Positions 34,448-44,448 of a stretch of 64,000 nt of DNA are shown piece by piece. The stretch is from Ligustrum vulgare (lineage: Eukaryota; Streptophyta; Magnoliopsida; Lamiales; Oleaceae). The translations under genes and the position numbers were made by a program. The first letter of the stretch is position 1. Every line of letters starts with the position of its first letter. Location: assembly GCA_963555705.1 (NCBI GenBank), contig OY743183.1:29113932-29177931 (forward strand), in the 5' to 3' direction. Under the pieces are notes generated by a model. It made no database searches and had not been told where the DNA came from. It saw only the letters and a list, made by a program, of their open reading frames with translations.

Positions 34448-35309
34448 TGACGCGATCCCAGTCGGGGAATCTCGTCGAAACGCGGAATAACGATAAATCT
34501 AAACCCTAGGAAAGATCTAAATCAGATCTGACACGAAAATAACAAGAATTAAAATACTGGAAAGATAAAATTGACGATAGGACCTTGACCCAAGATTCAC
34601 GATGCAAGAAATTGACGATGCGGAATCGAGATCCAAGGTTTTCGAAACACCACAAGGACTTGTCAATTTCCTTGATAAGATTCTAATCGGACACGCCACA
34701 AATATTCTCGCGAATATTTGATAAGTACAACGCCACAAATATTTCCACAATATTTGATAGGTCGGATTTGTTCTCGAAGAACACAAAAGGGACTCCTCAA
34801 CCTTTCAATTGGAGAAAACTCTCTCAACTATATTAATCTCAAAATCAATCTTCACTGTTTTTACAATGAATTGAAAAAGCGTATAAATAAGCAAAAATAA
34901 CCTAGCATCTAATTTACTCAAAATAGAATTCTAATTATACTAAAATTCTAAACTAGGAAAATAACCTAAAATAATAAAAAGAAATAAAATAATTAAAAAT
35001 CCGCAAAATCTGGAAAATCTTGAATTACGGCCGTGAATATATTGATTACGGCCGTAATGAATATTCTGTCCAGAATTTCACTTGGTGTTACGGCTGTGAT
35101 CAATTTCAATTCCATTTTTACGGCCGTGAGGAATATCTTTACGGCCGTGAATCACTTTCTGCACAATTTCTTGATTATTTGCCTCGGCTTGATCCTTTCG
35201 CCTTCTCGGCTCGACTCCAACACGGAACTTGCTCCGTTTTCCACGTAGATCATTGTCATATTGCCGATGGCTCGACTTTGCCCCTCGATGCCTGGTCCGG
35301 ATCACATCA
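34448..35309 (-). repeat. 3' LTR of the gag-only element
   Basis: 862 bp. Minus-strand TATA-like TATTTATAC lies near 34880. Five TTACGGCCGT-type sites lie at 35025-35150. The last 76 codons of the element's ORF are within this LTR. Confidence 0.9.
35025..35150 (-). promoter_or_regulatory. Cluster of five TTACGGCCGT palindromic sites
   Basis: TTACGGCCGT or a one-base variant occurs five times in 126 bp, one copy as the full palindrome TTACGGCCGTAA. In element sense the cluster is 159-284 bp from the U3 start and about 150 bp upstream of a TATA-like box, where promoter-proximal protein-binding sites would lie. Its copy in the other LTR is at 37625-37750. Confidence 0.6.
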
Positions 35310-36778
35310 TACTCCCTCTCTTGAAAAGGATTCGATCTCGAATCCATTTTTGGTCGGCTTTTCAAATTCCTCCTGCTTTCCTGGGCTCGGTGATCATTTT
35401 TATGCCTCGTGCGATCCTTTAGACTTTTGGGCTGCTCATTTTTGTTCTTCAACTTTCTCGGATTTTTGTGTTGTTCATTTGTGCCAACAAGTTTTTTTCC
35501 TGTTTTAAGCTCATGGTTTGACTTTGGTACCTGTAAAACAGAATTTAAAGAACTGGGGAGGGATGTGTTAGCGTGAGTAAGTGCAAATAGACTCATTTTT
35601 GTGGCAGACTCTCTTTTCTTTTGCTTTTTGCACTCAGTCTCTCCTTTTTCTGAGGTTTGAACCTCAACCCTCTTTTCTTTATTTTTCACTCCCTCTCCTT
35701 TTTCTGAGGTTGTGGCCTCAACGCTCTTAATTTTAATTTCCACTCCCTCTCCTTTTTCTGAGGTCGTGGCCTCAACTCTCTTATTTTTCCCCTCAAACTC
35801 ACTTTTCACTTTCAATTGATCTTTCAGGGCGTCAGTTGGAGATAGTGGCATTAGAGTAAACTTTTTCCCCCCTTTTACCAAGCTGTATCTATTCGTATAC
35901 CCATCATGTAGCACAGCCCTTTCATGTTGCCAAGGTCTCCCCAACAGTATGTGACTAATTTGCATTGGCACCACGTCACAAATTACCTCATCGGTATATC
36001 CACCAAGAGAAAAATTCACCAAGGCCTGTCTCTTCACCTTAACTTCCCCCGACTCAGTCAACCATTGTAATTTATAAGGCGCCTGATGTTTCGTTAAAGG
36101 CAAGCCTAATTTTTCCACCAACATTGTACTAACTACATTAGTACAACTTCCCCCGTCAATCACCAAGCTACAAACTTTTTCATTCACTAAGCATCTAGTG
36201 CGAAAAATATTATCCTTCTGCTCATCCAAATTACCCACAACATCCATCTTACGTCTAATGCTAAGAGCACGCCTATCAATAATTGACTCATCCACCACAA
36301 CACTTTTAGCCCCTTCACTATCACCTCTAACCTTTTTAAGTGGACAATCAAGTGCAATGTGACCCCGTTCCAAACATTTAAAGCACTTAATATTTTTATC
36401 CTTAAGAGGCTTGGAATCAGAATTATTTTTACCTTTAGTTGTCGGTTCCTCCCTCCTTTTGTGAACATGATCACTACTTTCCCGTTTTGATCGGTGTGAC
36501 TTTGCTTCTTCCTTTCCCTTTAATGACCTGTCATCCACCCCATCTCCAAACCTAGCATGACTTTCACGCTTACTACTCCTCCTAGCCATAGAGTCCGCCC
36601 GCGATTGCTCCTCTTTCAATTTGGCAATCATCGCATCTCTTTTATCCATCCTAGCCATCACCTTCTTAAATTTTTCCTGCATCTCTGCTAATAATTCAAA
36701 ACCCTGCTCCAACATCCTATCCCCTCTTTCGGGCCGTTTGTTGTCACCCATTGACGAATATCTCTCCCCACGAGACAT
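35078..36778 (-). CDS. Gag-like polyprotein with zinc knuckle and aspartic protease
   Basis: 566 aa. Residues 1-110 are charged with a heptad-like stretch (21-60). A CCHC zinc knuckle of the gag type lies at 132-145 (C-x2-C-x4-H-x4-C). A retroviral-type aspartic protease core follows: VIDGGSCTNVVS at 206-217 with the catalytic Asp at 208, and the typical ILLGRPW at 277-283. The usual D-S/T-G triad is D-G-G here, a form I believe also occurs in plant gypsy proteases. Residues 334-383 are three copies of a roughly 20-aa repeat around V-E-A-T-T-S-E-K-G-E-G-V. The C-terminal third is lysine-rich, and its last 76 residues are encoded by the 3' LTR. The N-terminal capsid domain expected of a full gypsy Gag is reduced or missing, and there is no reverse transcriptase. 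The frame is open from end to end, so the protein may still be made. Confidence 0.85.
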   Translation of the reverse strand: MSRGERYSSMGDNKRPERGDRMLEQGFELLAEMQEKFKKVMARMDKRDAMIAKLKEEQSRADSMARRSSKRESHARFGDGVDDRSLKGKEEAKSHRSKRESSDHVHKRREEPTTKGKNNSDSKPLKDKNIKCFKCLERGHIALDCPLKKVRGDSEGAKSVVVDESIIDRRALSIRRKMDVVGNLDEQKDNIFRTRCLVNEKVCSLVIDGGSCTNVVSTMLVEKLGLPLTKHQAPYKLQWLTESGEVKVKRQALVNFSLGGYTDEVICDVVPMQISHILLGRPWQHERAVLHDGYTNRYSLVKGGKKFTLMPLSPTDALKDQLKVKSEFEGKNKRVEATTSEKGEGVEIKIKSVEATTSEKGEGVKNKEKRVEVQTSEKGETECKKQKKRESATKMSLFALTHANTSLPSSLNSVLQVPKSNHELKTGKKLVGTNEQHKNPRKLKNKNEQPKSLKDRTRHKNDHRAQESRRNLKSRPKMDSRSNPFQEREYDVIRTRHRGAKSSHRQYDNDLRGKRSKFRVGVEPRRRKDQAEANNQEIVQKVIHGRKDIPHGRKNGIEIDHSRNTK

Positions 36779-37021
36779 GGAAATTTGGAATATGAAAAAA
36801 ATGAAATTTTCGATTTTTTTTTTTTATAATCTGCCAGAAAATTAAACTACGAGTATGGCAGAAAAAACGGAACTGGATTTGGACGAAAAACGAACAAGAA
36901 AAACACTTTTGAATTTCTGGGACTGACTCTTATGGATCAAACTGAAAAAAAATTATGACTAACACGAAGAACACGAAAAAAATCAAGAAAATCAAGAAAC
37001 GCAAGAATCTGAAATAGATCC

Positions 37022-37037
37022 AAGCTCTGATACCAGA
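37022..37037 (-). other. Primer-binding site, perfect 12-base match
   Basis: Minus strand reads TCTGGTATCAGAGCTT immediately after the 5' LTR; TGGTATCAGAGC is the full complement of the initiator tRNA-Met 3' end. Confidence 0.9.
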
Positions 37038-37908
37038 TGACGCGATCCCAGTCGGGGAATCTCGTCGAACGCGCGGAATAACGAAATCTAAAACCCTAGG
37101 AAAGATCTAAATCAGATTTGACACGAAAATAACAAGAACACGAATAATTGAACAGAAATTAAAGATAGATTGACGATAGGACCTGGACCCAACAATCACG
37201 ACGCAAAAAATTGACGATGCGGATTGAAGAACCGAGGTTTTCGAAACACCACAAGGACTTGTCAATTTCCTTGATAAGATTCTAATCGGACACGTCGTAA
37301 ATATTCTCGAGAATATTTGATAAGTACAACGCCACAAATATTTCCACAATATTTGATAGGTCGGATTTGTTCTTGAAGAACACAAAAGGGACTCCTCAAC
37401 CTTTCAATTGGAGAAAACTCTCTCAACTATATTAATCTCAAAATCAATCTTCACTGTCTTTACAATGAATTGAAAAAGCGTATAAATAAGCAAAAATAAC
37501 CTAGCATCTAATTTACTCAAAATAGAATTCTAATTATACTAAAATTCTAAACTAGGAAAATAACCTAAAATAATAAAAGGAAATAAAATAATTAAAAATC
37601 CGCAAAATCTGGAAAATCTTGAATTACGGCCGTGAATATATTGATTACGGCCGTAATGAATATTCTGTCCAGAATTTCACTTGGTGTTACGGCCGTGATC
37701 AATTTCAATTCAATTTTTACGGCCGTGAGGAATATCTTTACGGCCGTGAATCACTTTCTGCACAATTTCTTGATTATTTGCCTTGGCTTGATCCTTTCGC
37801 CTTCTCGGCTCGACTCCAACACGGAACTTGCTCCGTTTTGCACGTAGATCATTGTCATATTGCCGATGGCTCGACTTTGCCCTTCGATGCCTGGTCCGGA
37901 TCACATCA
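37038..37908 (-). repeat. 5' LTR of the gag-only element
   Basis: 871 bp. Starts TGACGCGATCCC, ends GGATCACATCA. Contains the palindromic cluster at 37625-37750. Confidence 0.9.
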
Positions 37909-37913
37909 AAAAC

Positions 37914-38545
37914 TCTCTACAGAATTCACCTAGAAAGCAAATGAGAAAAATATTGAACAAAGATGGTAAAAGGCAAGGACATAAAAGGAAAAAAGTCGTT
38001 CATTTATAGTAAAATGCATGGTATAAGCTTTGAGAGAGGGTGTGGAATAGGGAACTGCTTACCATTGATCTTTTATGCAGACTTATCTAATTCTAACTAT
38101 CTTTTTTGTGGAAAAACGCAATATAAAAATGTTTAGAAACCACATAGGTAGAAGCACCCTGGGATTTGAGAGAAAAAGTATGACTTGTGATCATTCATGA
38201 GAGATGCAAGAAATTTATATTTATGCATTGTTTGATCACATTGGATCTTGGTTTATGTAATTTTAAGCCACAATGTGTTAAGTATGTCTTGATATGGGTA
38301 TGGGTATGGGTATGGGTATGCGTTTGATTTTGGCTATTCACACACAACACATGAAAAGTTGAGCATGAGATAAATAACAAATGCTTTTTTTCTATCTGAT
38401 TATTCCTTCAACAGTGGATGTTTGACATGAACTTGAGGCAATATGGTGAATAAATTGAAAGAAAATAGAAAATATTTTGTTTTGACTTTTATTTTATCTT
38501 TAATTTGTTCGAGGACAAACAATAATTCTAGTTTGGCGTTATTTG
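37914..38545 (+). other. Continuation of Tat-like 3' region up to the polypurine tract
   Basis: The sequence ends with GTTCGAGGACAAACAATAAT and TAGTTTGGCGTTATT, a Tat-type purine tract preceding the LTR. A short (GGGTAT)n run lies at 38296-38320. No gene recognised. Confidence 0.5.
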
Positions 38546-40380
38546 ATAAGTGTATTTTATACACTATTTTATGCACTAAAGTTAGGATATTATATTGTCC
38601 TTTTTGAATAAAATCTATTGATTTAGTTGTATTTTGCTCCTCTTTCAGAAAACATTCCAAATTAAAAAAAAATGTATTTGAAGTGATTTACATGCAAAAA
38701 TAGGATACATGATACAAAAATATACACATGAGGAGAAGAGGAAATCAATCGAGGCTAAAAAGGAGTAAAATATAAGAAATCAGAAGTTAGATTGACAATA
38801 TGCTCTAATTGGAAGTTGGGGACTTGAAAATGCTATAAAATATTGAGGAAAAACTTATAAAATATTTAAAGAGGAAATTTCATGGGAATGATAATGCCAT
38901 GTGATCCCACCAATTAGCCTAGGCGATCTCCTCTTGCTTACAAGTTAAGAAGTTCTACAAGTATTACAACCAAGCGATCGCTTGGTTGTTCATTGGGATG
39001 TACAGCTGGGCTTTTGCGGGGGTTTTGACATCTTTCTTTCCTTATTCATCTATAACCTATGTACAACTGATGAGGCACGAAATCTGGATCTTTGTGATAC
39101 AGTCCCAAAAGGAAATTTCAACATCAAATTCTTGGGAATTCGCAAGGCGAAGGCGCGTGAATTGAAGGGTCCGTTTGATAGCGAAGATGGAATTTGGATT
39201 GAAAGAAAATGAATTTCAGGAAATTGAACACTTGGGATTTGATGTTTTGATGTGTTTGATTGGTTTAAGTTTTATGTAGAAAAAATGGGAAATTTTTCAA
39301 TTTTTTTTATTTGATTGACATTATTTTTCATGTCGAATAAAACAAAATTTAGATATTTTAATCAAAAAAATATTTTTTATATTTTTTCAAATATTTGTAC
39401 TTCATACTAATAATATTAATTTCTAGGAAAAAATAAGTCAATTAACAACAACAAAATTGATTAAACCAGACGTTTATGGTTTGCCATGTAAATGTGGAAA
39501 CCTATTATCACCTATTAGCTAAGAATTCATTTGCCTTAAAACTAAGGAATTGTACAACTTCCAACAAAAGTAGGAAAAACAATTCCAAAGCAAAATTAGG
39601 CTACCCACCAAAAAAATATGAAAGTGGGAAATAAAGTCTTACTTCCTAGGCAAATGGATACTATCAAACACTACCTGAGATTATCAATTTAGAATTGATT
39701 CTTGGTGCCAGAGTTCTTTTGCCCCTATGTTATCATCAGTGAACGCATTATTTTATTGTTTTTGTTATTTTATGGTGATCCGTAACTAAACTTATATGTT
39801 GGGATGAACGAAGTAGCCTAGTTTAATTATTTTAATTTCAAACTTCATAGTTTTAATTATTCGTTGCATGTGTTGATTTTATTTTGTATTTAATGCATGA
39901 ATTAAATGGGAATTAATTCATTGAAATTGTGGGTTGTTTTAATAATTCGAGAGCTGAGTTAACATTCTAGATTTAGGAATAAAATCTGGTAATTCACTAG
40001 AAGTACAGACATACTTTTGGTATTGCTGCAGTCATAATTAAATTCTTGTGTTCTATGGATCTAGATAAAGAATAATTCTAACCCTCTGTAGGGATATACG
40101 GTTGACTTATTTAGGTAGAATTGATTTAAACTCGAGAGACGCATTTCAATATATATGTTTGAATTCGACTAAATGAGTTATTAGGAAATAAAACTGGAGT
40201 TTGAGTAAATTTAATTGACTATGTGAAACTGTGAATCTCAATAAATCAAAATAATGTGTTGTCTAATTCAGTCGTTTTAAAAACAAAGAAAAATTTCGTT
40301 GTTTAATTCTTAGTATAATTCTTAATTAAAATATCTTACAAAATTGTTTACCCAAATGAGACCAAACATAGTGGTGTTTG
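38546..40380 (+). repeat. Tat-like LTR, plus strand, truncated at its right end, with nested MITE
   Basis: Starts TGATAAGTGTATTTTATACAC and is the inverse of the LTRs at 26030 and 32088 (shared: GGATATTATATTGTC, ATGCATGAATTAA, TAGATTTAGGAATAAAATC, TGACTTATTTAGGTAG). Homology stops near 40380, before the expected CACTTGCAA end. It contains a GC-rich cluster with AGCGATCGCTTGG at 38897-38985 and a Tourist-like MITE at 39166-39675. Confidence 0.65.
39166..39675. mobile_element. Tourist-like MITE
   Basis: Left end AGGGTCCGTTTGATAG and complement of right end GGTAGTGTTTGATAG are inverted. TGA occurs on both sides (39163-39165 and 39676-39678). About 510 bp, AT-rich, non-coding. Confidence 0.65.
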
Positions 40381-40895
40381 AATTTCCAATTAAGAAAATG
40401 ATCAAAAAAGTGTAACGAAGGTCAAAAATAAAATATTTTGGCCGAGATGATAGCCCTTAAGACCAAATTAATGGTTTATGAAGATGAGTTCAAAGAAAAG
40501 ATGAAAGGGAAAGAAGCACTTGTATTGATGAAGGATAAGATTATTGTAGTCGGCTTGGACCATAATCTACAAAGTGAAGTCAACAAGGTGGATTGCTTGG
40601 AAGAAGGACCTTTATAGACTTGGGGGGGATGACCTGATGAGAATTGCAAAACTAGGATATGCTCAAGCGCAAGACCCATTGCTGAAAGTGGACATTGGTA
40701 ATGAATGGGAAGACTATCAAACTTTTATTAGCCAATTACTCGATAAAAATGTTAGTACCAAGTTAATTTCCATGCTGAAAGAATATAAATATTGTTTTGC
40801 TTGGAATATGAGAAAATGCCTGGTTTAGACAAGAGTTTGGTAGGACATAGATTACCACCAAATCAAATTTTAGACCTCATAAACAACCACTCAGA

Positions 40896-42769
40896 CACTA
40901 GTACAAAATTACACAAAAAAATAACATATTAGCATCATTTTTCTCAAAAAACGATGCCTCAAAAAACGCGGTGGCAAAATTGTAAATAAAAATTTATAAA
41001 AAGCGTCGGTTCTTTAATAAGAACAGACGCTGGTGGAGCCGCCAAAGTAAGGGCGTCGATTCTTACTAAAGAACCGACGCCTATAATACAATTATAGGTG
41101 TCGGTTCTTAAAAAAGACCGACGCCTTTTAATTAAAGGCAGCGGTTCTTTCAAGAACCGCCGCCTTTAAGTTAAGTATTTTAGGTCTTTATCAGCTCGCT
41201 CCACACCCCTGCGCCCCTCAAAGCTCAGCCTCCCCACCGTATCGTTCATCACACCTCTCCCCCGCCGTCACCACCATCACCACCGACTGACAGTGCAGCT
41301 CCGGTGCCATCCCAGCTCTCCCCCACCTCGGGTACCTACTCTTTCTCTTCCTCATCGCGAGCCATCTCTTTTCTTCTCCGCCGCGCACCACCCCCACCAG
41401 TGGCGGATCCACCGTGCGGCACCCTAGCTGGCCGCCGGTTGTGCCCCAAAAATTAATAACACCCAAACCCATTTCAGGCATACCGCAGTCAGATCCCCAA
41501 GTTCCCAACCCATGAGAGTTAAAACTTCAAACCCTCGACAGTTCCCTCCGAACTCCCTGGCGCAGCTCCGCTCCTTGAGATACCATTCGACAACCGCTCC
41601 AGCTCCGACCTCCAGTCGCGCTCTAGCAACAGCAGCAACACTGCGCGTCCTCTCTTGATTGAACTGCTTCTGCCCTCCTCGCAGCAACTCTCCCCTATCG
41701 CCTCTAGGTAATTTGTAAATTGTAATTATTTGGTTTTGTAATTTGTATATTTAGTAATTTCTAAGTTATAATCAATAATACTGATTCTTGATTTCTCAAT
41801 TTCTAACTTCTAAGGACACTACCCAGTTAGAGTCAGTGCCGCTTCCAGTGCTATGGTCAAATTCTTGATCTTTTCTCAATTTCTCATTTTAATTCTCAGG
41901 TACTGAGGCTAACCCTTATTCATTATGATTGAAGTTTTATTTGGAAATCATGCATAAATGTTAATTTTTTGTTTTTGCAATGTGGGTCACTTGTGAACCC
42001 TATATTCATCTTGCGTGAATTTGAATTTTGATTATTTTAATTTGGTGAATATTGGATATTTGGATATGTGAATTGTGATTGATGAAATTTTGTGAATATT
42101 AGATTTTTAAATTTGTGTTGTGTTGTGTTTTGGCTTCCCCAAACTATTGCCAAGAGAAAAGATACAGAACAAAAAATGAAAAAAAAACCACTTCTATGAT
42201 CTATCCGGATAGAAGTTGATTCAATGGTGATAGAATCATGATAGAATGTGATAGAATATGATTGAATGTGATAGAATCATGATAGAATACTGATAGAATC
42301 CGGATAGAAACACTATACATAGAAAAACTTAATACAAACAAAGAAAAAGGAGGATCAACAGCAATTCTAATTTGTTTGGCGTGGTGAATTTTTGCAATTG
42401 GGTTTCGTAATTACATTTTTGCTATCAATATTTTATTCTGATCGATTATATATTTGTTGAAGATAATTTTTTGATGTGTATGTGATTGTTATAGTTTATA
42501 TAGGTATAATGGAAATATAAAAAAATAAAAAAATAAAAAAAATAATATTAAAAGGCGTCGGTTGTTGTTGAAAACCGACTCCTATAAGTTACTTAAGGCG
42601 TCGGTTGTTATTCAGAAACCGACGCCTTAAGTAAATTAAAGGCGTCGGTTTTAAACAACAACCGAAGCCTTAAGTATGCACTTTTAGCGTCGCTACTAAA
42701 GGCGTTTCATGTACAACTGACGCCTTTTCCGCTTTACAACCGACGCCTTTGACTCTTAATGTACTAGTG
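40896..42769. mobile_element. Complete non-autonomous CACTA element
   Basis: Ends CACTAGTACA...TGTACTAGTG are perfect inverted repeats. AGA is duplicated at 40893-40895 and 42770-42772. Subterminal arrays of hairpin-forming GGCGTCGGTT/AACCGACGCC units lie at 40985-41170 and 42552-42750. No transposase. The centre has a GC-rich, genic-looking stretch at 41190-41700 and a TGATAGAATG-rich stretch at 42210-42310. Confidence 0.95.
41190..41700. pseudogene. GC-rich captured fragment inside CACTA element
   Basis: A marked rise in C+G with CCACCATCACC- and CTCTCCC-type text and open frames on the minus strand (41218-41508 and 41424-41687), unlike the AT-rich remainder. It looks like the leader and first exon of a host gene taken up by the element. 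I do not recognise a product. Confidence 0.4.
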
Positions 42770-43009
42770 AGACGTTTTGCGCCAAATGTATTTCTGAAAG
42801 ATAAAGAGATTCACACACAGTTGTGCATTTATGAAGTAACAAAAATCAAAGGGTTATATCTTGAAGAGAAATCACCGAAACAAGACACGCATTGGTGCTG
42901 AAAGGCTGGAAAGGATATCAAAAATTTCACGTTTATTGGATTTTGCAACTGTGAAAGTGCAAGATACTTTGAATATGGAAAAATTAATAATTGCACATTA
43001 ATTTAGCCA

Positions 43010-43369
43010 TATTGAGGGGTTATTGTTGACACATAAAAATACTCAATTTGAAGGCCCAACATGGAACTCAAAAACATGAGATCACATTACAAATAATAGG
43101 GCGATGTGGAGGAGTCTGGGTGATTGGGCGACTGCAGAAATATCTAGGCGATTAGACAGTTGGGCGAATGAAGGAACAATTTCCATAAACGTACAGTTTA
43201 TTGGAGTCATCTATGAGCAGTTATCCTGACATGAACAATTAAGGAAGGTCATGGGAACTTATTTAGTGTAAAGGAGTGGACGACGGTTGAGTAAAGTGAT
43301 GAACAACGATTATCAAGCAAGTTACGAAGCTATGGCGACAAATTAGAAGCGTTGTAGTACGCAGTTTGG
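43010..43369. other. Unassigned sequence between elements
   Basis: Contains several GGGCGA words (43123-43170) like those in the adjoining CACTA subterminal arrays, but no element end could be placed here. Confidence 0.35.
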
Positions 43370-43763
43370 GGAGACATACATCGCCCCTATAGATCAATAG
43401 AAGCGACAATCTCGCCTCCAAATTTCGTTCCTACAAGTTCGTTGCACTAAATCTATATGGGCGACATATGTCGCCCCTATAACCCTCGAACCTAAAACAT
43501 GTTCCAATTGTTATAGGGATGACTAATGTCGCCGCTATAGGTATTACGATCTATAGCAACGACACCTGTAGACTTGATAATGTCGTCCCTACAAGTTATA
43601 TATTTTAAAAAATAAATTACAACAACGCAAAGTTTACGAGCATTTTTATGAGATTAAAAGTTTACTATTCATTTTTAAGAATAACATATTGCTACCCACC
43701 TGATGATCTGGCCTCATCGTCGTTATGACGTTTGTCATTAATTACATCATCTAGTGACATACC

Positions 43764-44060
43764 CTAATTCATCGCAAGGCACCTTATAACCCGCATCATT
43801 GTTTCCATTTGGGATTGCACTTCAACCTTGTATAATTCCAACCTGTCTTCCGAGTTTACAATTTCAGGGGATTGGGTGTTTCCTGTTGGGACACGTGATG
43901 ATGCAGTGCTGCTCTTAACAGATGGATATCTTCCCTTCGGGATCCGACCAACTCCATGCATGAATTCACGTTGTTCTTCAAGGGCCTCCTTCGTGATGGC
44001 ACGCTCATCCACTTGCTTGCCAATGAAGGCAGCTTGGGTCGGATGAGTCTCTCTCGTCAA
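43764..44060 (-). pseudogene. Fragment of the second En/Spm-type CACTA protein
   Basis: 98 aa. T-R-E-T-H-P-T-Q-A-A-F-I-G-K-Q-V-D-E-R-A at the start resembles the conserved segment of plant En/Spm-associated proteins (Transposase_24 family), in which a Thr-His motif is followed by an acidic region. It lies downstream of the TNP2 remnant, as usual in these elements. Confidence 0.55.
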
Positions 44061-44448
44061 AAAGAGTTAGTCCTGTGATCGAAAATTAATAATTAATAAA
44101 ATGTAAAATTGATGAAACAAAAAATACCAATTTTACAATATATGTTTTACTTACATGATCTTTTACCGCATTCTCGTTCACCCACTTGCGATTTTGAAAA
44201 TAGAGCGAGAAACCTCCAAATGCCTTGTATAGCCAATAAGAAAGTTAATTTAAAATGGTATCTCAAGAATTTAAAGTTTAAAATTGAAACATAAAGTCTG
44301 AGGACTAAATTAAAAGAATTTAAAAGTTTAAGACTTGGTCTAAAATGGTAAGGTGTAAAGATTTAGGACTTTTACAAGTAATTGAAATTAGGGACTGAAT
44401 TGACAAACCCCAAAAGTTTCTGGCCAAATTATATTTTAGCCGAAAACC

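Larger units (their letters stand above)
34448..37908 (-). mobile_element. Complete gag/protease-only LTR retrotransposon (TR-GAG type)
   Basis: LTRs at 34448-35309 and 37038-37908 flank a 1.73-kb interior. The target duplication AAAAC is exact (34443-34447 and 37909-37913). On the minus strand the order is 5' LTR, primer site TGGTATCAGAGCTT, one 566-aa ORF, purine tract AAGAGAGGGAGTA, 3' LTR. The LTR ends carry an extended inverted repeat (TGATGTGATCC / TGACGCGATCCC). No reverse transcriptase or integrase is present, so mobility depends on a partner. It is inserted in the 3' part of a Tat-like element. The LTRs are almost identical on the U3 side but strongly diverged in the roughly 200 bp next to the primer site. 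Confidence 0.92.
40430..42900 (+). pseudogene. Gypsy reverse transcriptase fragment interrupted by a CACTA element
   Basis: 40670-40895 encodes, with frameshifts, the segment just before the Tat/Athila-type reverse transcriptase: L-K-E-Y-K-Y-C-F-A-W-N, then M-P-G-L-D-K-S-L-V, then R-P-H-K-Q-P-L. Reading resumes at 42770 as R-R-F-A-P-N-V-F-L-K after removal of the CACTA element and one copy of its AGA duplication, so the insertion split an Arg codon context without further loss. Frame is lost soon after. The interval 40430-40670 is weaker upstream pol. Confidence 0.7.

Noticed and set aside
35020..35508. 162-aa plus-strand ORF with repeated Y-G-R motifs (and its twin at 37619-37933)
   Set aside because: The repeats are translations of the palindromic TTACGGCCGT sites in the LTR; the frame is the shadow of the minus-strand gag-like ORF and LTR.
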